Assembly: GCA_963814435.1 (NCBI GenBank)
Contig: CAWFCV010000035.1
Span: forward strand, 1 to 64,000
DNA length: 64,000 bases
Source of the DNA: JAEUPI01 sp963814435
GTDB lineage: Bacteria > Pseudomonadota > Gammaproteobacteria > Burkholderiales > Burkholderiaceae_C
Reading direction: 5' to 3'
Shown: in pieces, positions 1 through 13,956 of the stretch
How positions within the stretch are numbered: position 1 is the stretch's first letter
How the letters are laid out: every line of letters begins with the position of its first letter
Translations under genes and position numbers: made by a program
The notes under the pieces: model-generated
The model's database searches: none
The model's input: only the letters and a program-made list of their open reading frames with translations
What the model was told of the DNA's origin: nothing

Positions 1-1421
<1,421 letters not shown>

Positions 1422-1562
1422 GGAAGAAGCATTCAAATTCTTACGCCCACTCTTATCGGCTGTCATTCACGACAGTGAGTGAATCGTGAGCCGGCCCGGC
1501 GCCTTGGTGGCGCTCGCATCGAACCTTTGGCTGGCGCCTTCAGCGCCATTTCGAATTGGTGA

Positions 1563-1639
1563 GGGTCTGTAGCTCAGTCGGTTAGAGCACCGTCTTGATA
1601 AGGCGGGGGTCGTTGGTTCGAATCCAACCAGACCCACCA
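1563..1639 (+). tRNA. tRNA-Ile (GAT anticodon)
   Basis: First spacer tRNA of the rRNA operon. It has a 7-bp acceptor stem (GGGTCTG with CAGACCC), the D-loop AGCTCAGTCGGTTAGAGC, anticodon loop CTTGATAAG with GAT, the T-loop GGTTCGAATCC, and an encoded CCA end. It is co-transcribed with 16S and 23S and released by RNase P and RNase E-type processing. Confidence 0.97.
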
Positions 1640-1650
1640 CGATATTCTCC

Positions 1651-1726
1651 GGGGGTGTAGCTCAGCTGGGAGAGCACCTGCTTTGCAAGCAGGGGGTCAT
1701 CGGTTCGATCCCGTTCACCTCCACCA
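1651..1726 (+). tRNA. tRNA-Ala (TGC anticodon)
   Basis: Second spacer tRNA, 11 nt after tRNA-Ile. The acceptor GGGGGTG pairs with CACCTCC, the anticodon loop CTTTGCAAG carries TGC, the T-loop is GGTTCGATCCC, and CCA is encoded. Ile-Ala is the usual spacer order in betaproteobacterial rrn operons. Confidence 0.97.
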
Positions 1727-1784
1727 ACGTGCGCACTGGCAAGTCATCGTCGATGGCTTGCCAGTGCGATCGCGAGATCGGCTG

Positions 1785-1799
1785 TCGTTCTTTAACAAT
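1785..1799 (+). promoter_or_regulatory. boxA-like antitermination site in the 16S-23S spacer
   Basis: The sequence CGTTCTTTAACAAT matches the conserved rRNA boxA core (CTTTAACA) found upstream of 23S in many bacteria, where NusB/NusE load to form the antitermination complex. The position between tRNA-Ala and 23S is the expected one. The assignment is by motif only. Confidence 0.5.
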
Positions 1800-1987
1800 C
1801 CATAGAGTCGAATCAGCGTTGCCGGCGGAAAGTGTCTTGGCCCAAACCAGGCTGCACCGTGCCGCCGGCTGCATTAGATTGCGTCACCAGATTCAACTCG
1901 GCAACGAGTTTGAAAACGGCATAACGCGAATACTCAAACCGATCGCAAGATCGAAGAGTCCTTGACGATGCCTCCGCAGCGAGGCGT

Positions 1988-1998
1988 CAAAGTTATAG

Positions 1999-2005
<7 letters not shown>
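1988..2005 (+). other. 5' half of the 23S processing stem
   Basis: These 18 bases pair with 4862-4879 at the other end of 23S, with one G-U pair, bringing the two ends together as an RNase III type processing stem. A small GC hairpin (GCCTC with GAGGC, 1970-1984) lies just upstream. This helix fixes the approximate mature 23S ends. Confidence 0.55.
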
Positions 2006-4871
<2,866 letters not shown>

Positions 4872-4977
4872 TAATTTTGACGAAGATCGTCAACGGGTTA
4901 TGCCAGCTGGTACGCAATCTACTGATTTGACTCTATGAATTGGCTCGCCTGTCATGTACAGGTGGGCGACAAGTTAA

Positions 4978-5091
4978 GCCTGATGACCATAGCGAGGTGG
5001 TCCCACTCCTTCCCATCCCGAACAGGACAGTGAAACGCCTCTGCGCCGATGATAGTGCGGGTTCCCGTGTGAAAGTAGGACATTGTCAGGC
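4978..5091 (+). rRNA. rrf: 5S ribosomal RNA
   Basis: About 114 nt downstream of 23S. The ends GCCTGATGACC and GACATTGTCAGGC pair to form helix I, and the internal CCCATCCCGAACAGG is the conserved loop B/C region. It is the last gene of the operon before the terminator. Confidence 0.95.
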
Positions 5092-5100
5092 TAGTATTGA

Positions 5101-5136
5101 AAAGGCCCGGCCATTATTGGCTGGGCCTTTTTTCTT
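5101..5136 (+). terminator. Rho-independent terminator of the rRNA operon
   Basis: A 12-bp hairpin (AAAGGCCCGGCC with GGCTGGGCCTTT, one G-U pair) closes a 6-nt loop and runs straight into a T-rich tract (TTTTTTCTTT). It sits 10 nt after 5S and is the clearest intrinsic terminator in the window. Confidence 0.92.
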
Positions 5137-5238
5137 TATCCGGCCGCCATTCGACAGTGACACTGACGCTGCGCATTCGAAAACGACTCGAGGCGGTGGT
5201 CTCGGGCGGCGGCGGCATGTACGGTACAGGGTGGGCCG

Positions 5239-5910
5239 TCAGGCGGCGAAGAAAGCGTCGATTTGGGCGCGTTCGTTGCGCGCGATCACGTTGAGGAATT
5301 CTTCGGCGCCCTTCATGGCCTTGAACGCGGTGTAGCCGTTCTGCAGGAACTCGTGCAGATCGCCGAGGCCGGCCGCCCGGGCTGGCCCGCGCGCCAAGCG
5401 CAGCGTCGTGCCCAGCAATGGCTTTCGGGTGTGGCGATCCAGGGCGTGACCCACGTCGAGCATAAGGGTGACTTGACGTTCGCGATCGTCACGTCGCCCC
5501 ACTGCGCGCCACGCGTTTGCGTAGGTGGGGCGATCGAGCGCACCTCCCGCGACGTGCTGCGCCATTTGCTGGTCGAGTTGCTCCGACAGGACATGCAGTT
5601 CGATCAGCTGAACGACGGTGTTGACTACTTCGTCCGGCAATACCCGGCTCAGAATCGGCACGATCTTGGAAAACTGGGTGTCGCGCGCGCTGAAATCCTT
5701 GGGACCGTACAGATCCTCCAGGAAAAATCGCGCCGCCGCCCCATATCGCGGATTCGCGAGCAGATCTGCATAGTCGAGCTCGAATCGCCGGTGCTGAAAT
5801 CGCTTGATTGCGGCCACACGCTGGGCCAAAGATTCATCTGCAGCCCGGACCGCGCGCAGCTTCTGCACGCATTCCAAGCCCGAGGCAATGGAGGCACCGG
5901 CACCCGACAT
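5239..5910 (-). CDS. Conserved hypothetical protein (FFLEDLYGP-type)
   Basis: A 223-residue soluble, mostly alpha-helical protein with no signal peptide or membrane segment. Residues 61-77 carry the block RFFLEDLYGPKDFSARD, which I recognise as the signature of a conserved but uncharacterised family in Burkholderiales. The rest is Leu/Ala-rich helix followed by an Arg-rich segment (about 125-175) and a C-terminal helix ending DAFFAA. It is transcribed towards the rRNA terminator and stands alone, about 160 bp from the divergent hydrolase gene. The start is the first ATG of the frame; a few residues fewer are possible. No function is assigned. Confidence 0.75.
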   Translation of the reverse strand: MSGAGASIASGLECVQKLRAVRAADESLAQRVAAIKRFQHRRFELDYADLLANPRYGAAARFFLEDLYGPKDFSARDTQFSKIVPILSRVLPDEVVNTVVQLIELHVLSEQLDQQMAQHVAGGALDRPTYANAWRAVGRRDDRERQVTLMLDVGHALDRHTRKPLLGTTLRLARGPARAAGLGDLHEFLQNGYTAFKAMKGAEEFLNVIARNERAQIDAFFAA

Positions 5911-6071
5911 CCCAATAGCCTACCGCGGCCCGAGCCGGCGCTTGTTGCCCGAAGGCACGCGCGCCGCGTCGGCCGCAGCCCGAATGCTGTCAAACTTCAG
6001 GGCATGTCGACACAGAGCCGCAATGTGGGTGTGCATCGAGCATCTGCCGGTCACAAGGCAACTCGCTAGTC

Positions 6072-7010
6072 ATGCTGGCCTGGCTGCAGCGCATCTGGGT
6101 GCTCGCGCTGGGCGTGTTCGCGGCGACTTCCGCCGCACTGGGGCTGCGTTCGGGCCTGCCGTGGTGGGCTGCGTTGGCGATCGCGCTGCTCGCGTTGAAC
6201 CTGCACGCCATCTTGCTGGCTGTGGAGTTCGTCCTGTTGTCCCGCGTCGATCCAGGCCCCGGATTGACCCGGCCGACCACCGGCGACCTGATCGTTGCGT
6301 GGTGGGGCGAAATCTGGACCGGACTGCAGGTCTTCTGCTGGCGCCAACCGTTTCGCGCCGACGCGCTGCCCGACTACCTGCCCTCGTCGGGTCCCATTGC
6401 CCGCGGCGTGGTGTTGGTGCACGGGTTCGTATGCAATCGTGGCTTATGGAATCCGTGGATGGAGCGCCTGGCGGCGGCTGGCGTGCCGCATGTGGCGGTC
6501 AACCTCGAGCCGGTTTTCGGCTCCATTGACGAGTACGTGCAAACCATCGACGACGCCGTCCGCCGGCTGGAGGCACTCGGGGGGCTGCAGCCACTCATCG
6601 TGGCGCACAGCATGGGCGGCCTGGCCGTACGGGCCTGGTTGCGCGACCGCAACAGCGAACGCCGGGTTCACTCGATCGTCACCATCGGTACACCACACGG
6701 TGGCACGTGGCTGGCCAGGTTCGGATTGACGCCCAACGCACGCCAGATGCGAAAGAACAATGACTGGCTGCGCTCGCTTGGCGCCAGCGAAACGCCGCGA
6801 CGCCTGGCGCTGTTCACCTGCTTCTTCGGGCATTGCGACAACATCGTGTTCCCTGCCATGGGCGCCAGGCTGCCCGGTGCCGACAACCGCCACGTGGCCG
6901 GTGTCGCACACGTACACCTGGCCTTTCACGCGCAGGTGATCGACGAGGTACTTCAGCGCGCCGGCGGGATCGAGGCAGGCTTGTTGCCGAGCGGCGGCGC
7001 ACTGGACTGA
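6072..7010 (+). CDS. Alpha/beta-hydrolase, membrane-anchored lipase/esterase-like
   Basis: A 312-residue serine hydrolase probably acting on lipid or ester substrates at the inner membrane. Two hydrophobic N-terminal segments (about 5-25 and 30-56) look like a membrane anchor and not a cleaved signal. The lipase core follows: the oxyanion strand GVVLVHGFVCNRGLW (112-126), the nucleophile elbow AHSMGG with Ser180, probable Asp256 in GHCDNIVFP, and His282 in HVHLAFH. GTPHGG (206-211) is typical of triacylglycerol-lipase-like proteins. It stands alone between divergent and convergent neighbours. The physiological substrate cannot be read from the sequence. Confidence 0.85.
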   Translation: MLAWLQRIWVLALGVFAATSAALGLRSGLPWWAALAIALLALNLHAILLAVEFVLLSRVDPGPGLTRPTTGDLIVAWWGEIWTGLQVFCWRQPFRADALPDYLPSSGPIARGVVLVHGFVCNRGLWNPWMERLAAAGVPHVAVNLEPVFGSIDEYVQTIDDAVRRLEALGGLQPLIVAHSMGGLAVRAWLRDRNSERRVHSIVTIGTPHGGTWLARFGLTPNARQMRKNNDWLRSLGASETPRRLALFTCFFGHCDNIVFPAMGARLPGADNRHVAGVAHVHLAFHAQVIDEVLQRAGGIEAGLLPSGGALD

Positions 7011-7014
7011 GCGT

Positions 7015-7857
7015 CTAGCTGTCAAGGTCGCGCAGCAGCTTCATCGTCGGCTCGATGCCCATATTGAGCAACACCGCGATGTCGCGCACATCGTCCGGCA
7101 GCGCTGGATTGTCCCAGCCGAGCGCTGTGTGCCGCGCCAATCGAATCGCCAGCTGAACATTTCGCACCTGTGGCGTGTCCACATGGTGGCCGTCGCTGAT
7201 GCGCACCAGCAGGTCCGGTAAGTGCCAGGCCTTCATCAGCGCTTGCTGCACGTCCACGAGTTCGACATTCAATGTCGCCCGCTGCGCCTTGGCCGAACGC
7301 AAGCTCATGTCCGATTGCTGAAGTTCGGCGATTTGCAGGGCCAGATCCGGCGCGTGGCACCACAACAGCATCTCGGCGAAATCGTGCAGCAGCGCCGCCT
7401 CGTGAATGACTTCGGCGTCATGGTCCATGCGGTGCACCGCGAAGCCCAGCGCAAATCCTGCTGCGCGACGCGCGCGGTGCAACACGGCCTGCAAGCCCGT
7501 CAGCGCTTGCGGTTGCGCAGCCAGTTGGTCTTCGATTGTCGGCTGAAGGCCGAAATGGCGAAAGAATGGACCGATGCCCATCAGCACCAGCGCGGCGGTC
7601 GCCGTCTCGGCGTCGGTGACTCGGCGCGCGGTTCGGTGCGTCGACACGTGGGCCAGCAGCTTCAGGCACATCAACGGGTCGCCCGAAATGCACTCGGCCA
7701 GCAGACGGGCGTCGACCACGTCCTCGCGAAGGCGCAGCTCTTCGAGTTGTATCGACGTCTCGCGCAGCACCGGAATCTCGGCCTGGCGCCACAGCGCCAC
7801 CCACCCGTCCACGTCGCGCGGACGGCGTTGCCTCGTGGGTGGTGCGACGGCGGACAT
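7015..7857 (-). CDS. HDOD-domain signalling protein
   Basis: 280 residues starting at MSAVAPP; upstream codons in the frame are Arg/Gly-rich and look non-coding. The HDOD domain (a non-catalytic HD relative) occupies about residues 25-230. It includes SGDPLMCLKLLAHV, the helix ATAALVLMGIGPFFRHFG, and AALLHDFAEMLLW, where an HD pair (158-159) is retained. Members usually act as protein-interaction modules in stress, motility or c-di-GMP signalling and are rarely enzymes. It converges with the hydrolase gene (4 bp apart) and is divergent from the aldo/keto reductase. A second HDOD gene lies at 53430-54464. The specific partner is unknown. Confidence 0.82.
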   Translation of the reverse strand: MSAVAPPTRQRRPRDVDGWVALWRQAEIPVLRETSIQLEELRLREDVVDARLLAECISGDPLMCLKLLAHVSTHRTARRVTDAETATAALVLMGIGPFFRHFGLQPTIEDQLAAQPQALTGLQAVLHRARRAAGFALGFAVHRMDHDAEVIHEAALLHDFAEMLLWCHAPDLALQIAELQQSDMSLRSAKAQRATLNVELVDVQQALMKAWHLPDLLVRISDGHHVDTPQVRNVQLAIRLARHTALGWDNPALPDDVRDIAVLLNMGIEPTMKLLRDLDS

Positions 7858-8127
7858 CGTATGCAGCAGTCTCGGGAAACATGCCTGTCGGGTTATCGGC
7901 GGCGGGCCGCATGAACTTGAGCCTGGCCGACGCGGAAGTCTGGCCCCGTGCGCCGGGTCACCGCGTGTCGCCGAACTGTCCGGCCAGAGGGTCGTCGACA
8001 GGCGCCCCGGCCGCCCCGCACCCCGCCCCGCTATGGAATCGCAGGCGCGGAAACGTACTCGCCCTGCGCACCGCTCGCGCTTCGCGGCAACGCGGCGCAC
8101 TGGCCCTGTCGGTCAGGCGTGGCTACC

Positions 8128-9011
8128 ATGGTCTTCATGATAGTCGCTGCGTTGCCGAGGAGCGTTGCCGGGCCCGAGGGCGCGCGCTGGCCAGCGTTGG
8201 GACTGGGTACTTGGCGGCTGGGCGAAATGTCGCGCAGGGCCGCGGCGGAGGTGGGCCTGCTCGAACGCGCCCTCGAGGTCGGTTATCGCATGTTCGACAC
8301 CGCGGAAATGTACGGTGAAGGCGGCGCCGAGCGGGTGGTCGGTCAGGCGCTGGCAGCCGCCTTCGGCAAGCCCGGTCTGTTGCGCAGCGACGTCGTCATT
8401 GTCAGCAAGGTCTACCCGCACCACGCCGATGCAGCCGGGATGGTGAAGGCTTGTCAGTCCAGCCTGCGGCGATTGAACATCGACACGATTGACCTGTACC
8501 TGCTGCACTGGCGCGGCGATATCGAGTTGACCGAGACCCTCAAGGGCTTCGAGTCGCTGCTGCGTCGCGGTTGGATTCGATACTGGGGTGTCAGCAATTT
8601 CGATCTGGCCGATATGCGGGAGCTCGATCGCACTGGGCGGCGTTGCAGGCTGTGCGGCGAATCAGGTGTACTACTCGATCAGTGAGCGTGGCATCGAGTT
8701 CGAACCTGATGCCATGGATGCGCAAACACGGCATGCCGTTGATGGCGTACAGCCCGATCGACGGCGGCTCGCTGTCGCGCCACAAAGGCTTGTCGGCGTT
8801 GGCGCAGCCGCTCGGCCTCAGCGCCGCTCAACTCGCGCTGGCCTGGGTGCTCGAGCAACCGCAGGTCATCGCCATCCCCAAGGCCGGCACCGAGCGCCAC
8901 CTGCTGGACAATTGGCAGTGCCGCGACCTGTCGCTCGCGCCAGAGACGCGAAGGGCGCTCGATGCGCTCTTTCCTCAGCCCAAGAAGTCGGGCCGACTGG
9001 CGATGCGCTGA
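8128..9011 (+). CDS. Aldo/keto reductase, YeaE-like (two apparent frameshifts)
   Basis: An NADPH-dependent oxidoreductase reducing aldehydes or ketones, about 293 residues once corrected and similar along its length to E. coli YeaE. The (beta/alpha)8 barrel shows GLGTWRLGE, FDTAEMYGEGG (catalytic Asp and Tyr), VSKVYPHH (Lys), YLLHW (His) and the late AYSPIDGGSL and AIPKAGT (cofactor loop). The reading frame changes near 8630, where GATCGCA should read as Asp-Ala, and near 8708 before the LMPWMRKHG motif. Removing one base at each place restores the family sequence, so I read these as sequence errors. The start at MVFMIVAALP is the first plausible ATG; another lies at 8137. Confidence 0.85.
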
Positions 9012-9055
9012 GCGCAAGTTGGCGCAATGAGCACCTGTCGCTCGACCGCGCGCAC

Positions 9056-11109
9056 TCAGTCTTCGTCCTTGACCCTGAACTGACCGACCAGTTGTTGCTG
9101 TGTCGCCGGCGGCACCGGGTCGTAGTGCGACAGGGCGATCGTGTAGCGGCCTTGACCCGCGGTGATCGCGTTCAGACGCGATTGGTAACCGGTGAGTTCC
9201 GACAGCGGCGCGAGCGCCTGGATGATCATCGTCCCGGGCGCGCCGTTGGCGCTGCCGCTGACCTGGCCGCGCTTGCTCGACAGGTCGCCCGTGATGTCGC
9301 CCATCGCAGCGTCGGGTGCCGTGATTTCCACATTCACGATCGGCTCGAGCACGATCGGTCGCGCCTCGCGGATCGCCGCCATGAACGCCTTGCGGCCGGC
9401 GGTGACGAACGCGATTTCCTTGCTGTCGACCGAATGGTGCTTGCCGTCGTAGACGGTGACCTTCACGTCGACCACCGGATATCCGGCGATCGCGCCGTGG
9501 GTCAGCACCTCGCGCACGCCCTTCTCGACCGCAGGGATGAACTGACCCGGAATCGTGCCGCCCTTCACCTCGTCGGCAAACTCGAATCCGGCACCGCGCG
9601 GCAGCGGCTCGACGCGCAGAAACACCTCGCCGAACTGGCCCGCGCCGCCGGTCTGCTTCTTGTGGCGGTGATGGCCTTCGGCCCGCGTCGTGATCGTCTC
9701 GCGATAGGCGATGCGCGGCGGGCGCGTATTGACTTCGAACTTGTAGACCTCGCGCAAGCGTTCCAGCAGCACGCGCAGATGCAGTTCGCCCAGGCCGTAG
9801 ACGATGGTCTCGTTGGTGCTGACCACGTGTTCGACCTTCAGGCAGGGATCCTCCGACACCAGCTTGTTGAGGATCTCCCACATGCGCTGTTCGTCGCCGT
9901 GGCGCTTGGGTTCGATCGCCAGGCCATGCACGGGGACCGGAAAGGCCAGCGGCTTCAAGTGGAGGTGGTCGTCCTCGGCGGCGTCGTGCAGCACAGCATC
10001 GAAGTGAAGCTCGTCGACCTTGGCCAACGCGCAGATGTCGCCCGGCAGCGCGCTCGGCACTTCGACATGGTCTTTGCCCTGCAGCATGAACAGGTGCCCC
10101 ACCTTGAATGGCTTGCGCCCGTCGCCCACGTACAGCAGGCTGTCCTTGGTCACCGTGCCCTGGTGGATCCGGAAGATGCCCATCTTGCCGACGAAGGGAT
10201 CCACCGTCACCTTGAAGACATGCGCAAGCACATGCTGGTCGGGGTCGGGCACGCGCCTGCATCGGCTGCGCCTGGGCGCCTTCGCCCTTCAGGAAGTCCG
10301 GCGGGTTGGCCTCGGTCGGGATTGGGCAGCAGCTTGACGATCACGTCGAGCAGCTCCGCCACGCCGGCGCCGCTGCGCGCAGAGGTGAAGCACACCGGGA
10401 TCAGATGGCCTTCGCGCAGCGCCTGCTCGAGCGGCGCATGCAACTCCGCCGGATCGACGTCGCCGTCGTTGAGATAGCGTTCGACGAACTGGGCATCGAC
10501 CTCGACCACCTGCTCGACCAGCGCGCGGTGCGCCGCGTCCACCGAGCCGAAGTCGCTGTGGCCTTCGCGGTTGTAGAAGCAGTCGACCACCTTGCTGCCG
10601 CTCGCATCGGGCAGGTTCAACGGCAGGCACTCCTTGCCGAAGGTGGCCTGGATCTGCTCCAGCACCGCGCTCAGGTTCACGTCTGGCGCATCGATCTTGT
10701 TCACCACGATCAGGCGGTCGAGGTGACGCGATGCGGCGTAGTCCATCATGCGCAACGCCATCGGCTCGATGCCGGTGGCTGCGTTGATCACGATCACCGC
10801 CGTCTCCACCGCCTCGAGCGCGGGCAGCGACTGGCCCAGGAAATCCGGGCCTCCGGGCGTGTCGATGCAGTGGATGCGGGTGTCGGCATGGTCCATGTGC
10901 AGGATCGCCGTGTTCAGCGAGTGCTGCATGCGCCGCTCCAGCGGGTCGTAGTCGCTGACGGTGCTGCCGCGCTCCAGACTGCCTGGCGCACCGATCGCGC
11001 CCGCGCGGTGCAACAAGGCTTCGGCAAGGCTGGTCTTTCCGGCGGCCGCGGGCCCGACCAGGGCCAAGGTGCGGATGGCGGCAACGCCGGATGACGGTGG
11101 GCTTGGCAT
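9056..11109 (-). CDS. Elongation factor G-like GTPase (EF-G2 type; two apparent frameshifts)
   Basis: A translational GTPase of about 683 residues after correction, of the EF-G-like group that is distinct from the canonical str-operon fusA. G1 is GPAAAGKTS, switch I begins GSTVSDYDPLERRMQHS, G3 is DTPGGPDF and G4 NKID. Domain II begins HVFKVTVDPFVGKMGIFRI, domain IV contains KKQTGGAGQFGEVFLRVEP, and domain V ends ALSHYDPVPPATQQQ. The frame slips in the linker between the G domain and domain II (10240-10330). Deleting one base at each of two points gives a continuous protein with a length divisible by three. The start follows a good GAGGAG ribosome site. Such paralogues are thought to act in special translation or recycling conditions; the exact role is unproven. 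Confidence 0.87.
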
Positions 11110-11234
11110 GGTGGCTGTCTCCTCGTGCGCTGGTGCCGAGGCATCCACCGCATCAGTTCGTGGCGATGAAGGCAGGGTAAGGGATCGGGCCGCGCGGCAC
11201 AAGAGCGCATCGGCCCTGCTACGCTCGCGCCCAC

Positions 11235-12450
11235 ATGACGAACGGCCACAACGCGAACCACGCAGCGGCCGATGGCACGGTACCGCGGCGCGTGCTGCCG
11301 GTGATTGTGCTGGCGCAGTTGGCCGGCACGTCGCCATGGTTCGCGGTCAATGCGGTGATGACTGGACCTGCAGCGTGAGCAGGGCTTCAGCGCCGCAGAC
11401 CTCGGCACGCTGACCTCGGCCGTGCAGTTGGGTTTCATCGCTGGGCACACTGGTGTTCGCGCTGCTCGGCGTCGCCGATCGTTATTCGGCGCGGCGCGTG
11501 TTCATGGTCTGTGCGTTCGCAAGCGCGCTGGCCACCGCCGCAGCGGTGCCGCTGGCGCATTCGTTCGTCGCGCTGTGGGCCTGTCGTGCGCTCGGCGGCT
11601 TGTTTCTGGCCGGCATCTACCCGGTGGGCATGAAGATCGCCGCGCAGTGGTATTCGCGCGGCCTGGGCGCCGCGCTGGGCTGCTGGTGGCGGCGCTGGTC
11701 GTGGGCAGCGCCAGTGCCCACGGCTTGCGCGCGATGGGCGCCGAGGTGCGACTGGCCGGCGGTGTTTCTCAGTGTGGCGGTGTTGTCCGCCTCGGCCGGC
11801 GTGCTGCTGTACTGTTGGTGCCGGAGCCACGAACCGCGCGCGTCGGCGTCGCGCGGTCCGGTCGTGCTGTCGTGGCGCTCGCTGGCAGTCATGGCCACCG
11901 AACGCCGGCTGCGCGCATCGGTGCTGGGCTACTTCGGCCACATGTGGGAGCTGTATACGCTGTGGGTGCTGGTGCCGATGATCGTCGCGACCCGGCTGAC
12001 CGGTAGCCGACGGTGTCGTGGGCGGCCTTTGCCGTGTCATCGCGGCCGGCGCCGTCGGCTGCGCCGGCGGGCGGCTGGTTCGCGCTGCGCTGGGGCAGCG
12101 CGCGGGTGGCGGCGCGTGCAGTTGGCCATCAGCGGCGCTGTGCTGCCTGGCTGGCGCCGTGGGCCCTGCAGGCGCCGACCGCGTGGTTCGCACTGTGGTT
12201 GCTGGTCTGGGGCATCACCGTGGTCGGTGATTCACCGCAGTTCTCGACGCTGACCGCAGCGCAACGCGCCGCCCGGCGGTGCAGGGCAGCGTGCTGACGC
12301 TGACCAACTGCATCGGCTTTGCCATCTCGATCGTGAGCATCCAGCTGTTCGTGACGCTGGCGCAAGCATCACCCGCTGGGCACGCTGCTGCCCTGGCTGG
12401 GTGTCGGGCCGGTGCTTGGCTTGCTCGGCGCTGCGGCCGTTGTGGCGTGA
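11235..12450 (+). CDS. Major facilitator superfamily transporter (multiple frameshifts)
   Basis: A polytopic inner-membrane transporter of about 400 residues, recovered only by stitching frames. Recognisable pieces are RRVLPVIVLAQLAGTSPWF (TM1), DLQREQGFSAADLGTLTSAV, TLVFALLGVADRYSARRVF (the loop 2-3 MFS motif), ACRALGGLFLAGIYPVGMKI (TM4), LGYFGHMWELYTLWVLVP (TM7), FALWLLVWGITVVGDSPQF and LTNCIGFAISIVSIQLFVTL. It resembles the nitrate/sugar-like MFS group with GYFGHMWELYTMW. At least half a dozen single-base slips occur, mostly insertions, with one likely missing C near 11677. Substrate unknown. It is divergent from the EF-G-like gene (126 bp) and converges on amn. Confidence 0.75.
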
Positions 12451-12471
12451 GTGACCCGCTGCTGACCGGCG

Positions 12472-13956
12472 CTACTGGAACGCCACCTCGGCAAAGCTGC
12501 GCAGCTTGCGGCTGTGCAACTGGTCCAGCCGCAGCTCACGCAGCAGCTCGATGGCGCGCATGCCGATGCGCAGGTGCTGGTCCACGCGCTCGCGGTAGAA
12601 CTTGTTGGCCATGCCCGGCAGCTTGATCTCGCCGTGCAGCGGCTTGTCGCTGACGCACAGCAAGGTGCCGTAGGGCACGCGGAAGCGAAAGCCGTTGGCC
12701 GCGATCGTCGCGCTTTCCATGTCGAGCGCCATCGCGCGGCTCTGGCTGAAGCGGCGCTCCGGGCGCCGGGTGCGGCAGCAGCTCCCAGTTGCGGTTGTCG
12801 GTGCGAGGCCACCGTGCCGGTGCGCAGGATGCGCTTGAGCTCGTAGCCCTTGAGCTGGGTGACGTCGGCCACCGCCTGCTCGAGCGCGAGCTGGATCTCG
12901 GCCAGCGGCGGGATCGGCACCCACAACGGCACCTCTTCGTCGAGCACATGGTCTTCGCGCACATAGCCATGCGCCAGCACGTAGTCGCCCAGGTGCTGCG
13001 TGTTGCGCAGCCCGGCGCAGTGGCCCAGCATCAGCCAGGCATGCGGGCGCAGCACCGCGATGTGGTCGGTGATGTTCTTGGCGTTGGCCGGGCCGATGCC
13101 GATGTTGACCATCGTGATGCCGCTGCGGTCGGGCCGCACCAGGTGGTAGGCGGGCATCTGCGGCAGCCGTGCGGGGGCGGCGCCCAGTTCGTCGCCGGGC
13201 TGGGCGTGCATGCCGACGCGCCGCGTCACCACGTTGCCCGGCTCGACAAACGCGGCGTACTCGCCCTTCTTCAGCGCCATCTGCTCGCGGCCCAGGCGGA
13301 TGAACTCGTCGATGTAGAACTGGTAGTTGGTGAACAGCACGAAGTTCTGGAAATGCTCCGGACGCGGTGCCGGTGTAGTGGCGCAGTCGATGCAGCGAGT
13401 AGTCCACGCGCGGCGCGGTGAACAGCGACAGCGGATGCGGCTGGCCGGCGCGCGGTTCGTAGGTGCCGTTGGCAATGCCGTCGTCCATGGCCGCCAGGTC
13501 GGGCAGGTCGAACAGGTCGCGCATCAGCAGGCGCCGCTTGATTGTCGAGCGAGCCTTCCAGGTGGTCCTGGTCGGCCAGCGAAAAGTGCACCGGGATCGG
13601 CTGCGTCGACGGTGCCGACCTCCAGCGCCACGCCGTGGTTGCGCAACAGCAGGCTGAACTGCTCCAGGTAGTAGCTGCCGAACAGGTCCGGCCGCGTCAG
13701 CGTGGTTTCGATACACGCCCGGCCCGGCGACGAAGCCGTAGGTCAGGCGCGAGTCGGCGCGCGCCACCGTGTCGGTGCGCACGCGCACGCAGGGATAACA
13801 CTCGCTGACGCGCGAGCGGAAGGTGCGCCCGGCCACGAAGGCGTGCAGGGCCTTGCGCAGCCGCGCCACGGCGCCATCGTAGAGCGCGGTGGCGTGGGCC
13901 AGCGCCGCCGCGGCGTCGGTGAAGGTCCGGGTGGCGGAGGAGGTCTTGCGGTTCAT
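12472..13956 (-). CDS. amn: AMP nucleosidase (about six apparent frameshifts)
   Basis: Hydrolyses AMP to adenine and ribose 5-phosphate, a route for controlling the adenylate pool. About 492 residues after correction, the usual length. The N-terminal Amn-specific domain includes FVAGRTFRSRVSECYPCVRV and, in another frame, HFSLADQDHLEGSL and NFVLFTNYQFYIDEFIRLG. The C-terminal nucleoside-phosphorylase domain has SGITMVNIGIGPANAKNITD, MLGHCAGLRNTQHLGDYVL, the MESAT motif (ALDMESATIAANGF) and CVSDKPLHGEIK. Roughly six one-base insertions scatter it over all three frames. The ATG overlaps the upstream CoA-transferase stop by 4 bases (ATGA), so the two genes are probably translationally coupled. 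Confidence 0.88.
   Translation of the reverse strand: MNRKTSSATRTFTDAAAALAHATALYDGAVARLRKALHAFVAGRTFRSRVSECYPCVRVRTDTVARADSRLTYGFVAGPGVYRNHADAAGPVRQLLPGAVQPAVAQPRRGAGGRHRRRSRSRCTFRWPTRTTWKARSTIKRRLLMRDLFDLPDLAAMDDGIANGTYEPRAGQPHPLSLFTAPRVDYSLHRLRHYTGTASGAFPELRAVHQLPVLHRRVHPPGPRADGAEEGRVRRVCRAGQRGDAARRHARPARRRTGRRPRTAAADARLPPGAARPQRHHDGQHRHRPGQRQEHHRPHRGAAPACLADAGPLRRAAQHAAPGRLRAGAWLCARRPCARRRGAVVGADPAAGRDPARARAGGGRRHPAQGLRAQAHPAHRHGGLAPTTATGSCCRTRRPERRFSQSRAMALDMESATIAANGFRFRVPYGTLLCVSDKPLHGEIKLPGMANKFYRERVDQHLRIGMRAIELLRELRLDQLHSRKLRSFAEVAFQ

Noticed and set aside
8588..10477. 629-codon plus-strand frame
   Set aside because: It joins a piece of the aldo/keto reductase to the antisense of the EF-G-like gene; only the short reductase piece is meaningful.
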